Positions 1-6,422 of a stretch of 6,458 nt of DNA are shown here, one piece after another. Positions within the stretch are counted from its first letter, which is position 1, and every line of letters begins with the position of its first letter. The position numbers and the translations under genes are program-made. The notes beneath the pieces were generated by a model, which was given only the letters and a program-made list of their open reading frames with translations, had not been told where the DNA came from and searched no databases. The DNA is from JAAYYM01 sp964483395 (GTDB lineage: Bacteria; Bacillota; Clostridia; Lachnospirales; Lachnospiraceae): contig CAZABT010000133.1 of assembly GCA_964483395.1 (NCBI GenBank), positions 1 to 6,458 of the forward strand, in the 5' to 3' direction.

Positions 1-1
1 G

Positions 2-196
2 AAGCTGATTGCATCGCATGATCTGGATATGATCTGGGATTGCTGCGAGAGAACCGTATTGCTTGCGGAGGGAACCATTGTTCAGGATGGCAGGACACAG
101 GACATTCTCTCCAATGAAGCTTTGCTTGAGCAAAATGGTCTGGAATTGCCATTGTCTTTATATCGGAGGGGAATTGTGAATGACGATCCAGAATAA
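2..196 (+). CDS. ABC transporter ATP-binding protein, CbiO/ECF-like, C-terminal fragment
   Basis: Reading from base 2 gives 64 codons ending in TAA at 194-196; the 5' part lies outside the window. The fragment begins with the H-loop region of an ABC ATPase (IASHDLDMIWD, His at fragment residue 6). It continues with the usual strand and turn (TVLLAEGTIVQDG, then DILSNEALLEQ), and ends with NGLELPLSL plus a short tail. The 'SHDLDMIWD...' and '...LELPLSL' endings resemble CbiO-type ATPases of ECF cobalt/nickel importers. In those transporters the ATPase energises uptake at the inner face of the membrane. The Walker A, Q-loop and signature motifs are not in view, so the metal assignment is tentative, while membership of the ABC ATPase family is fairly safe. 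The last 17 nt overlap the start of the sensor kinase gene, and the kinase's ribosome binding site lies inside this gene. The last 11 residues (YRRGIVNDDPE) follow the conserved end and look unconserved. Confidence 0.75.
   Translation, partial: KLIASHDLDMIWDCCERTVLLAEGTIVQDGRTQDILSNEALLEQNGLELPLSLYRRGIVNDDPE
165..171 (+). promoter_or_regulatory. Ribosome binding site of the sensor kinase, inside the upstream ATPase gene
   Basis: GGAGGGG lies 8 nt before the ATG at 180, a strong match with good spacing, and it fixes the kinase start. It is translated as part of the preceding ATPase, so ribosomes finishing that gene pass over it and translational coupling is possible (inference). Confidence 0.75.
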
Positions 197-1664
197 AATA
201 CGATCCTACTGGTATCAGTTATCCATCAAGAGAAAGATGTATACCATTATCGGAGTGGTCGGAATCGTGATGACCATTGCAATCTTGCTAAACATCAGGG
301 TTCTGTATGCTTTTGTGGACGATGAGAAAGCATTGATGGAGGACAATCTCTCAAATTACAAATTTCAGGAGGCACTGGAAACAGAGGTGGCGCAGTTTTC
401 TGCTTTGATGAAAAACTATACAGATGGGAATAAAACGCTGTATGATCAGGCTCGTGAGGAGACCAAGCAGAGCATAGAAGCACTGCCCTATGATTATGAA
501 CAGATCGGGGAGGAGCGGTATGCCATTACATGGAATATCCTCAATGGCTATGAGAAATATTGCGGACAGAGTGATCAGGTTCTCTCTATGAAGGGAGAAG
601 AAGCGGACTATATTACGGAGGTATATAAGACATATCAGATGCAGCAGTACCTTCAGGACTATGCATCCAGACTGACCAAGGCGGCTGTGGAGGGCAGCGC
701 CGATTACTACGAGGAGCAGATTCCTCTTTTGGGACGGATGCCATATACGCTGACGGCCATCACGCTGATTTCGGTTATTGTTCTGATTTTGGTATGCCGT
801 GCCATGACAGGAAGCATTATCAAAACACTGTCTGAGCTTGCAGCGGCTTCCAGGGGAATTGAGCAAAATGATTTCATGAAACCGGATGTCGTATGGAACG
901 GGCAGGATGAGATGGGACAGCTTGTACATTCCTTTAACCGGATGAAGCATGCCACCAAGGATTATGTGCAGGCACTTGAGGACAAGCGGAGCATGGAAGA
1001 ACGACTGTACCAGCAGGAAATTGAACGAGCCAATCTTGAACAGAGATTTTCCTTTGCGCAGCTGCAGCTGATTAAAAGCCAGATGAATCCACACTTTCTA
1101 TTCAATACATTGAATATGATCACGAGAATGTCCAAAATAGAAGAAGCTCCTGTAACGGAAGAAATGCTGATTGCCATGAGTAATCTGCTGCGCTACAGCC
1201 TGAGGACAACGGAGCCGTTTACACCACTGAATCAGGAGTTGAAGGTGCTGGAGGATTATCTGTATATTCAGAAGAAACGTTTTGGGGACAGAATCAGTTG
1301 GAAGATTGTATGTCAAGTACAGGCAGAGCGGATGGAGGTTCCGGTATTTCTGATTCAGCCCTTGGTGGAAAATGCCGTCATTCATGGCATTTCCGAAAAG
1401 GAAGAGGGCGGCAGTATCTGCGTAGAGATTACAGAGCAAGGAGAGGGACTGCAGATTGTGGTAAAGGATACGGGTATCGGGATGAAGCCGGATAAGCTGG
1501 AACAGATACGTCAAGCCATGCTGGAACGAGGCTCCGGTCTGGGCATCGGCTTGGGCAACATATACCGCAGGATATCTGCATATTATGAACAGGGTGAAGT
1601 GGCAATTGACAGTCAGGATCAGGGCGGAACGGTTGTCAGGATTAGCTTTGGCAGAAGGAAGTGA
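180..1664 (+). CDS. Membrane sensor histidine kinase, YesM/LytS-type (HAMP, His_kinase, HATPase_c)
   Basis: This 494-residue kinase autophosphorylates a histidine and passes the phosphate to the regulator encoded next. Layout: membrane helix about residues 20-45; extracellular region about 46-187; second helix about 188-206; HAMP about 206-260; then a coiled-coil-like linker to about 295. The His_kinase block (PF06580 type) has QMNPHFLFNTLN with the phosphoacceptor His at 305. The ATPase domain carries an N-box (LIQPLVENAVIHG, 391-403, Asn398), a G1 box (DTGIGM, 430-435) and a G2 box (GIGLGN, 455-460). All expected catalytic residues are present. The outer region is rich in Glu, Gln, Tyr and Leu and looks helical. 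It is shorter than the roughly 250-residue dCache sensor of many YesM kinases, so it is more likely a helical bundle. The stop overlaps the GTGA at the start of the regulator. The signal is unknown; the neighbouring transporter suggests a sugar or a loaded sugar-binding protein (inference). Confidence 0.93.
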   Translation: MTIQNKIRSYWYQLSIKRKMYTIIGVVGIVMTIAILLNIRVLYAFVDDEKALMEDNLSNYKFQEALETEVAQFSALMKNYTDGNKTLYDQAREETKQSIEALPYDYEQIGEERYAITWNILNGYEKYCGQSDQVLSMKGEEADYITEVYKTYQMQQYLQDYASRLTKAAVEGSADYYEEQIPLLGRMPYTLTAITLISVIVLILVCRAMTGSIIKTLSELAAASRGIEQNDFMKPDVVWNGQDEMGQLVHSFNRMKHATKDYVQALEDKRSMEERLYQQEIERANLEQRFSFAQLQLIKSQMNPHFLFNTLNMITRMSKIEEAPVTEEMLIAMSNLLRYSLRTTEPFTPLNQELKVLEDYLYIQKKRFGDRISWKIVCQVQAERMEVPVFLIQPLVENAVIHGISEKEEGGSICVEITEQGEGLQIVVKDTGIGMKPDKLEQIRQAMLERGSGLGIGLGNIYRRISAYYEQGEVAIDSQDQGGTVVRISFGRRK

Positions 1665-1675
1665 AGGAGAAAATG
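1664..1675 (+). promoter_or_regulatory. Ribosome binding site and competing starts of the response regulator
   Basis: AAGGAG at 1664-1669 is followed after only 3 nt by ATG at 1673. An in-frame GTG at 1661 overlaps the kinase stop as GTGA, with an AAGGAA only 1 nt upstream of it. Neither spacing is ideal. The ATG gives the usual family N-terminus (MYRILIAEDE), so it is preferred; the GTG would add four residues (MKEK). Confidence 0.6.
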
Positions 1676-2512
1676 TATCGGATATTGATTGCAGAAGATG
1701 AAATGATAGAACGCATGGTACTCAAAAAGACGCTACTCAAGAAGTTTGACGGGATATGCGAGGTACTGGAGGCGGAGAACGGGAAGGAAGCCCTGCGCTT
1801 ATTTCGCAGCGTGGATGTACACATTGTGATTTTGGATATTGAAATGCCGGGCATGAAGGGCGTTGATGTTGCAGAGGTCATGCGACAGGAAAAGAACGGC
1901 TTCTGTATTATTTTTCTGACGGCATATGATAAATTTGAATATGCGAAAAAAGCGATTGCCGTACGGGCCATGGAATATCTGCTAAAGCCATATTCGGAGA
2001 AGGAAATCATAGATGTAGTAGAGGAGGCAGTCAGGCTGTCGGGCGAATATGAGAAGTATACGCAAACTCGAAATCATGCTGCAATCTATGAGCCGTCACT
2101 TATGGAAAGCCTGTTGGAGGGCAGAAGCGAGGAAAAGCCGGAAATGAAACCGGTCGAGGAGGAGGATGACAACAGAAGCCGTCTTAATGTTATGGTTTCC
2201 ATGGTTGAGGAATATATCCGAATGAATTATATGAATGCAGTTTCCATGCAGGATGCGGCGCACGCAATTAATTATTCTGAGCCTTATTTCTGCAAGATGT
2301 TCAAGCAGCAGTATGGGCAGAACTTTACCTCCTACCTGACAGAATACAGGATTGAAGAGGCTAAAAAGCTGCTGATACAGCCTACCGTGAACGTGAAGGA
2401 AGTCGGCATCCGGGTGGGTTATCCTGACTCGACTTACTTTGCAAGGGTATTTCGCAGGATGACCGGGGAGAGTCCCACCGAGTATAGAATGCGCTTCTTG
2501 AAGGAATTATAG
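1673..2512 (+). CDS. Response regulator, YesN-type (REC domain plus AraC-type HTH)
   Basis: This cytoplasmic regulator has 279 residues from the ATG, or 283 from the GTG at 1661. The receiver domain covers about 1-122. It has the acidic pocket EDE at 8-10, the phosphoacceptor Asp55 (ILDIEMPGMKG), Thr83 in FLTAYD and the conserved Lys105 in LLKPYS. A charged linker at about 150-170 (EEKPEMKPVEEEDD) leads to an AraC-type double helix-turn-helix at about 172-279. This HTH includes YSEPYFCKMFKQQYG and the typical second-helix motif VGYPDSTYFARVFRRMTG, followed by SPTEYR. It lacks the central domain seen in longer YesN proteins of 400-550 residues, so it is the compact form. It directly follows its cognate kinase, and the next gene downstream is the transporter ATPase. 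It most likely activates the transporter promoter in 2513-2696 when phosphorylated (inference from context). Confidence 0.93.
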   Translation: MYRILIAEDEMIERMVLKKTLLKKFDGICEVLEAENGKEALRLFRSVDVHIVILDIEMPGMKGVDVAEVMRQEKNGFCIIFLTAYDKFEYAKKAIAVRAMEYLLKPYSEKEIIDVVEEAVRLSGEYEKYTQTRNHAAIYEPSLMESLLEGRSEEKPEMKPVEEEDDNRSRLNVMVSMVEEYIRMNYMNAVSMQDAAHAINYSEPYFCKMFKQQYGQNFTSYLTEYRIEEAKKLLIQPTVNVKEVGIRVGYPDSTYFARVFRRMTGESPTEYRMRFLKEL

Positions 2513-2533
2513 AGTACATATTTGTTGAAAAAG

Positions 2534-2565
2534 TATCGTATGCGATGAGCAGCGATATTTTTTTT
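2534..2565 (+). terminator. Possible weak intrinsic terminator after the regulator gene
   Basis: TATCG (2534-2538) can pair with CGATA (2553-2557), and a run of eight T (2558-2565) follows directly. The stem is only 5 bp plus a possible T-G wobble, and the loop is about 13 nt, so it would be a weak terminator. Readthrough from the kinase-regulator genes into the transporter is quite possible. The same bases also contain the direct repeat GCGAT at 2542-2546 and 2552-2556, so the region could be an operator instead. Confidence 0.3.
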
Positions 2566-2572
2566 GTGCATT

Positions 2573-2589
2573 TTATTCAAAGAGAATAA
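2573..2589. repeat. Small perfect inverted repeat upstream of the transporter promoter
   Basis: TTATTC (2573-2578) and GAATAA (2584-2589) are perfect reverse complements around the 5-nt centre AAAGA. The dyad centre is at about 2581, 16 bp before the start of the candidate -35 box. If the promoter call is right, that places it near -51, a common activator position. The symmetry is visible directly; an operator role is a guess. AT-rich DNA produces such arms by chance fairly often. Confidence 0.4.
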
Positions 2590-2596
2590 TTTTGTC

Positions 2597-2625
2597 TTGT
2601 GGATGATAAAAAAGTCCGCTATGAT
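2597..2625 (+). promoter_or_regulatory. Candidate sigma-A promoter of the sugar transporter operon
   Basis: TTGTGG (2597-2602) and TATGAT (2620-2625) are separated by 17 bp and each resembles the sigma-A boxes (4/6 and 5/6 matches). Transcription would begin near 2632, about 65 nt before the ATPase start. A perfect -10 box, TATAAT, also sits at 2643-2648 but has no good -35 at the right distance, so it would need an activator. An imperfect -35 fits a promoter driven by the AraC-type regulator encoded just upstream (inference). Confidence 0.4.
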
Positions 2626-2696
2626 TTGATTTTGCCTTTCTATATAATTTTCTCATAGGCAGTAACAAAAGAGAAAGAAAAGGAAGGAGGCAGAGT

Positions 2697-4229
2697 ATGG
2701 CGGAGGAATTATTTCGCATGGAGGGCATCAGTAAGAGCTTTCCGGGCGTTAAGGCTTTGGATGGCGTATCACTGAACGTCTTCAAGGGCGAGGTATTAGG
2801 TTTGGTAGGTGAAAACGGTGCCGGTAAATCCACACTGATGAAAATCTTATCCGGTGTATATCGTGCGGATGAAGGAGATATTTATATTGAGGGTGAACCG
2901 GTTGTCATAGATTCCGTCAGCAAGGCCCATACCCTTGGAATCAGCATCATTATGCAGGAATTGAATATGTGCGGGCATCTGAGCGTCGCAGACAATATTT
3001 TCATAGGACGTGCGCATAAAAAGGGACTGTTTATTGATGATAAGAAAATGCACAGCGAGGCAAAAAAAATATTGGACGATCTGGGAATTGATTTGTCTAC
3101 TTATACGATGGTCAATTCACTGAGTGTAGCACAGCAGCAGATGGTAGAAATCGCGAAGGCAATCAGCTTTCATTCCAAGATACTGGTATTGGATGAACCA
3201 ACAGCAACCTTGACGGAGCGAGAGATTGATCAGCTTTTTGAAATCATACGCAAGCTAAAGGAAAAAGGAGTGGGTATGGTATACATTTCCCACCGTATGG
3301 CAGAGCTGAACAGAATCTGTGAGCGTGTTACCGTCATTCGTGACGGTCAGTACATAGGAACAAGAAATCTGAACGAGATTACGATGGATGAACTCGTCAA
3401 TATGATCGTAGGCCGTTCTTTGGAAGACAAATATCCCAAGCACATCAGAAACATCGGTGACGTTGTTTTCGAGGCCAAAAATGTGCATAGGGGAACAAAG
3501 GTCAATGCAGATCAGCTGTATGTGAAAAAGGGAGAAATACTTGGTATTTCAGGACTGGTTGGAGCCGGACGTACAGAATTGATGAGATGCATTTTTGGAG
3601 CAGACAGACCTGACAGCATGGAGCTGTGGATGGAAGGAAAACCAATTAAGATTCATTCAGTCATCCAGGCAATCAAAAACGGAATCGGATATGCCACAGA
3701 GGACAGAAAAAGGGACGGACTGGCGTTGGGACTGGACATCAAGTATAACACCAACATGGCACATTTGGCACAGCTATCTCATTTCGGATTCATTGATGAC
3801 AAGGCAGGCACGGAAAACGCAGAAAAGTATGTGGATTTATTAAGAACAAAGACACCCAGTGTGCATCAGCTGTGCCGCAATCTGTCAGGCGGAAATCAGC
3901 AGAAGGTTGTTTTGGCAAAATGGCTGTGCAATGATGTAAAGGTATTGATTGTAGATGAACCGACGCGTGGAATTGATGTCGGTGCCAAATATGAGGTATA
4001 TGAATTGTTTAATCAACTGAGCGATCAGGGAGTGGCAATTATCATGATTTCTTCAGAATTGCCGGAGATCCTCGGCATGAGTGACAGGATCCTCGTCATT
4101 CATCAGGGAGAGATCAATGGTGAACTTGATGCAAAGACTGCGACCCAGGAACAGATATTGTATTTGGCAGCAGGCTACAACAAGCTGGAAGGAAAACCGG
4201 CACCCACATTATCTGCGGTCAATCACTGA
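2697..4229 (+). CDS. Sugar ABC transporter ATP-binding protein, RbsA/MglA-type, two ATPase domains
   Basis: This 510-residue protein is the expected length for the fused double ATPase of carbohydrate-uptake-2 (CUT2) importers. It powers import from the inner face of the membrane. First domain: Walker A GENGAGKST (38-46, Lys44), Q-loop Gln87, family-typical degenerate signature LSVAQQQ (142-148), Walker B with Asp166-Glu167, and H-loop His199. Second domain: Walker A-like GLVGAGRTE (286-294), with Arg292 in place of the Lys; a full signature LSGGNQQ (396-402); Walker B IVDEPTRGID (Asp420-Glu421); and SSE (452-454) in place of the switch His. This asymmetric pattern is normal for RbsA/MglA proteins, so one composite site is expected to do most of the hydrolysis. 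The start is supported by AAGGAGG at 2684-2690, 6 nt before the ATG. It is the first gene of the likely transporter operon, 22 nt ahead of the permease. The sugar cannot be read from this subunit, so no gene symbol is given. Confidence 0.95.
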   Translation: MAEELFRMEGISKSFPGVKALDGVSLNVFKGEVLGLVGENGAGKSTLMKILSGVYRADEGDIYIEGEPVVIDSVSKAHTLGISIIMQELNMCGHLSVADNIFIGRAHKKGLFIDDKKMHSEAKKILDDLGIDLSTYTMVNSLSVAQQQMVEIAKAISFHSKILVLDEPTATLTEREIDQLFEIIRKLKEKGVGMVYISHRMAELNRICERVTVIRDGQYIGTRNLNEITMDELVNMIVGRSLEDKYPKHIRNIGDVVFEAKNVHRGTKVNADQLYVKKGEILGISGLVGAGRTELMRCIFGADRPDSMELWMEGKPIKIHSVIQAIKNGIGYATEDRKRDGLALGLDIKYNTNMAHLAQLSHFGFIDDKAGTENAEKYVDLLRTKTPSVHQLCRNLSGGNQQKVVLAKWLCNDVKVLIVDEPTRGIDVGAKYEVYELFNQLSDQGVAIIMISSELPEILGMSDRILVIHQGEINGELDAKTATQEQILYLAAGYNKLEGKPAPTLSAVNH

Positions 4230-4251
4230 CGGATAGAAAGGAAAAGAAACG

Positions 4252-5325
4252 ATGACAATCAAGAAACAAAGCGAAAGTGAAACAAAAAATTCAAAATCCT
4301 TCGGAAAACTGGGTGCAGCTACAAGACGTGCCATTTATTCCATAGGAATTCTGATTGCACTGTTTATCTTATTTTCAGTATTACAATTTGATAAATTTTT
4401 AGCACCTACCAATCTGCAGAATCTGTTACAGCAGATTGTGACCTACACGATCATAGGCTGCGGTTTATCATTTTGTCTTGTCTGCGGTGGAAACGATTTG
4501 TCCGCAGGTGCATCCATGGCATTGGCCGGCATTATCATGGTCAGTCTGCTGATTCAGGGCTTACCCCTGTGGGTGTGTATCATACTTTGTCTTGCCATGG
4601 GTATTTTGACAGGCATCATGAACGGATTTTTTATTGAAATATTAGGAGTTGTTCCATTTGTGGCGACGCTGGCCACGCAGTGGGTATATCGTGGAATGGC
4701 AAATGTACTTGTCAATGGAGCACCGTTATATACAACAAATATTCCGTCGGAAGCAGTTCAGAAGCAGTTCTATGTATTAGGAGGCGGAAGAATCGGCGGG
4801 TCAGGACTTCCTTACAGCGTTATCATTACATTGATTTACGCCCTGATCTTATGGGTGGTATTGGCGAAGAGCCGTATAGGACGACAGATTTATGCCTGTG
4901 GGTCAAATCTGGAAGCAGCTAAGCTGTCAGGCATCAATGCAGTAAAGACCCGTATGTTTGCATACTGTATTTCCGGTCTGTCTGCAGCAATTTGCGGAAT
5001 TGTTGTTGCATCCAGACTTTCCAGTGCACAGCCGACAGCCGGCAATGGCTACGAAATGGAAGCAATTGCAGCTTCGGTGCTGGGCGGTATCTCCATTCTC
5101 GGTGGAGAAGGTACAATCTTAAATACGATTATCGGAGCATTGATGATGGGCGTGATTCGTAACGGACTGAATCTGAATGGTATCAATTCATTCTGGCAGC
5201 AGGTAATCGTAGGCTTTATTCTTCTAATTGCGGTGGCATCACAGACGGCCAACAAGGGTGGCAATCTGGATATCATAAAGAACATTACAAACAAATTATT
5301 CGGTAAGAAATTATCGAGAGCCTAA
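4252..5325 (+). CDS. Sugar ABC transporter permease, RbsC/MglC-type
   Basis: This integral membrane protein of 357 residues belongs to the BPD_transp_2 family (PF02653) and forms the channel of the CUT2 importer, probably as a homodimer. A charged cytoplasmic N-terminus (about 1-27) is followed by about nine or ten hydrophobic segments, including roughly 28-46, 62-80, 85-102, 107-130, 187-205, 236-256, 285-301 and 313-331. Family motifs are the early CGGNDLSAGA (78-87, usually GGIDLSxG) and the cytoplasmic coupling loop after SRIGRQIYACGSN (207-219) through EAAKLSGI (221-228). The late VLGGISILGGEGT (277-289) is also typical. The coupling loop contacts the ATPase in relatives of known structure. 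The ATG has AAAGGA at 4237-4242, 9 nt upstream. It lies 22 nt after the ATPase stop and 17 nt before the binding-protein start, consistent with one transcript. It is intact with no missing segment; the transported sugar is unknown. Confidence 0.94.
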   Translation: MTIKKQSESETKNSKSFGKLGAATRRAIYSIGILIALFILFSVLQFDKFLAPTNLQNLLQQIVTYTIIGCGLSFCLVCGGNDLSAGASMALAGIIMVSLLIQGLPLWVCIILCLAMGILTGIMNGFFIEILGVVPFVATLATQWVYRGMANVLVNGAPLYTTNIPSEAVQKQFYVLGGGRIGGSGLPYSVIITLIYALILWVVLAKSRIGRQIYACGSNLEAAKLSGINAVKTRMFAYCISGLSAAICGIVVASRLSSAQPTAGNGYEMEAIAASVLGGISILGGEGTILNTIIGALMMGVIRNGLNLNGINSFWQQVIVGFILLIAVASQTANKGGNLDIIKNITNKLFGKKLSRA

Positions 5326-5342
5326 AGGGAGGGCAAACATTC

Positions 5343-6422
5343 ATGAAGAAGAAATTAACGGCATTATTAATGGCAGCAGCAATGACAGTTGTAGCACTGG
5401 CAGGCTGCGGACAGTCTGCAGCACCGGCAGAGGCAGCGGCAGCAGAAGAAGCAGCACCGGCAGCAGAGGAAACAACACCGGCAGCAGACGAGGCAGCAGC
5501 ACCTGCGGCTGACGCCAGCGGAAAGACAGTCTATGTAATTGTTAAGGTATTAGGCAATCAATACTGGAGTGTACTGCAGGCAGGCGCAGAGCAGGCTGGC
5601 AAGGATCTGGGATGTAATGTTGTCGTAGTCGGTACAGCCTTGGAGTCGGATATCGAGGGACAGTTGACATTGCTTCAGAATGCCGTATCTGCACAGGCTG
5701 ACGGCATCGTGATCGCTCCTCTTGATAGCGTATCACTGGATGCACCGATTACAGAAGCATATAACTCAGGAATTCCTGTTGTATTGGTGGATACCATTAT
5801 CAACAGTGACAATTACAGTGCAGCACTTCTGACCAATAATGTAGAGGCAGGTAAGGTAGCAGCAGAAGAACTGCTTCGCCGCATGAAAGCTACAGGCCTT
5901 GCAGAGACAGAAGATGCGCAGGTAGCAATTCAGGTAGGTTCTACAGGTTCACAGACAATTAACGACCGTGTTAAAGGCTTCAACGAGTTCTGGGCAGCCA
6001 ATGCACCGGCAAGCTGGGAAGTGCTGAATGATGATATTAAGGTGAATGAAGGCGATATCAGCAAGGCAGTTGGTTTCTGTCAGGATTTCATTACTACTTA
6101 TCCGAATCTGAAGGGTGTATTTGGTCCTAACAATGGTTCTACAGTAGGCTTTGTAACAGGCTTGACAGAAGCTAAGAAGACAGACGTCAGCATGGTAGGC
6201 TTTGACTTCTCCGCAGAAATCGAAACGATGATCAGAAGCGGTGAGTATGATGTATCCTCAGTTGTACAGCGCCAGTATTTCATGGGTTACGATGGAGTTA
6301 AGACAGCACTTGGATTGTCCAACGGTGAGACGGTTTCCGAAAAGACGATCGATACAGGCGTTATCCTTGTAGATAAGGACAATGTAGACAGTGAAGAGGT
6401 ACAGAGCATTATCAATCCATAA
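5343..6422 (+). CDS. Sugar ABC transporter substrate-binding lipoprotein, RbsB-like
   Basis: This 359-residue binding protein catches the solute outside the membrane and delivers it to the permease. A lipoprotein signal (MKKK, hydrophobic stretch, LAGC lipobox with Cys22) is followed by a flexible Ala/Pro/Glu tether (about 24-59). A two-lobed periplasmic-binding domain of the Peripla_BP_4 type (PF13407) covers about 62-345. By hand alignment to E. coli RbsB, Asn72 and an aromatic pair Tyr74-Trp75 match its first loop, Asp150 matches Asp89, Asp288 (VGFDFS) matches Asp215 and Gln309 matches Gln235. The RbsB sugar-contact Arg90 and Arg141 appear as Thr151 and Asn207, so ribose is unlikely; a polyol or other small sugar is open. 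The ATG follows a strong GGGAGGG at 5327-5333 by 9 nt, which suits the high output such proteins need. It is the last gene in view, giving ATPase-permease-binding protein order as in rbsACB. Confidence 0.94.
   Translation: MKKKLTALLMAAAMTVVALAGCGQSAAPAEAAAAEEAAPAAEETTPAADEAAAPAADASGKTVYVIVKVLGNQYWSVLQAGAEQAGKDLGCNVVVVGTALESDIEGQLTLLQNAVSAQADGIVIAPLDSVSLDAPITEAYNSGIPVVLVDTIINSDNYSAALLTNNVEAGKVAAEELLRRMKATGLAETEDAQVAIQVGSTGSQTINDRVKGFNEFWAANAPASWEVLNDDIKVNEGDISKAVGFCQDFITTYPNLKGVFGPNNGSTVGFVTGLTEAKKTDVSMVGFDFSAEIETMIRSGEYDVSSVVQRQYFMGYDGVKTALGLSNGETVSEKTIDTGVILVDKDNVDSEEVQSIINP
5418..5484 (+). repeat. Imperfect GCA-rich repeats coding the lipoprotein tether
   Basis: The 13-mer GCAGCACCGGCAG occurs at 5418-5430 and again exactly 33 bp later at 5451-5463. 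A copy with two changes (ACAACACCGGCAG) lies 21 bp further on at 5472-5484. All offsets are multiples of three, so the units encode repeated A-A-P-A-type peptides in the spacer after the lipid-bearing Cys. Such tracts can change length by slippage without breaking the frame. Confidence 0.7.

Noticed and set aside
2..196. Upstream ATPase considered as a pseudogene remnant
   Set aside because: The fragment is open from the window edge to its stop and retains the conserved C-terminal pattern; it is truncated only by the window.
351..1094. Long open frame on the - strand (247 codons) inside the kinase gene
   Set aside because: It lies wholly within a well-supported kinase gene. Its translation shows no recognisable motif and is rich in Ile, Leu, His and Cys, as expected for an antisense shadow.
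2513..2696. Catabolite-control (cre) site or riboswitch before the transporter
   Set aside because: I found no convincing match to a TGNAANCGNNNNCA-type cre, and the roughly 65-nt predicted leader is too short and AT-rich for a known riboswitch fold.
3120..3143. Non-canonical signature LSVAQQQ in the first ATPase domain
   Set aside because: This degenerate form is the usual one in the first domain of CUT2 sugar ATPases and is not a sign of decay.
3552..3581. Walker A Lys replaced by Arg in the second ATPase domain, suggesting a broken gene
   Set aside because: VGAGRTE in the second domain, with SSE replacing the switch His, is standard for RbsA/MglA-type proteins; the remaining motifs are intact.
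5418..5520. GCA-rich repeats considered as a CRISPR array or mobile-element trace
   Set aside because: The units are short, imperfect, in frame and lie within a coding region for a known type of lipoprotein spacer; there are no spacers of even length.
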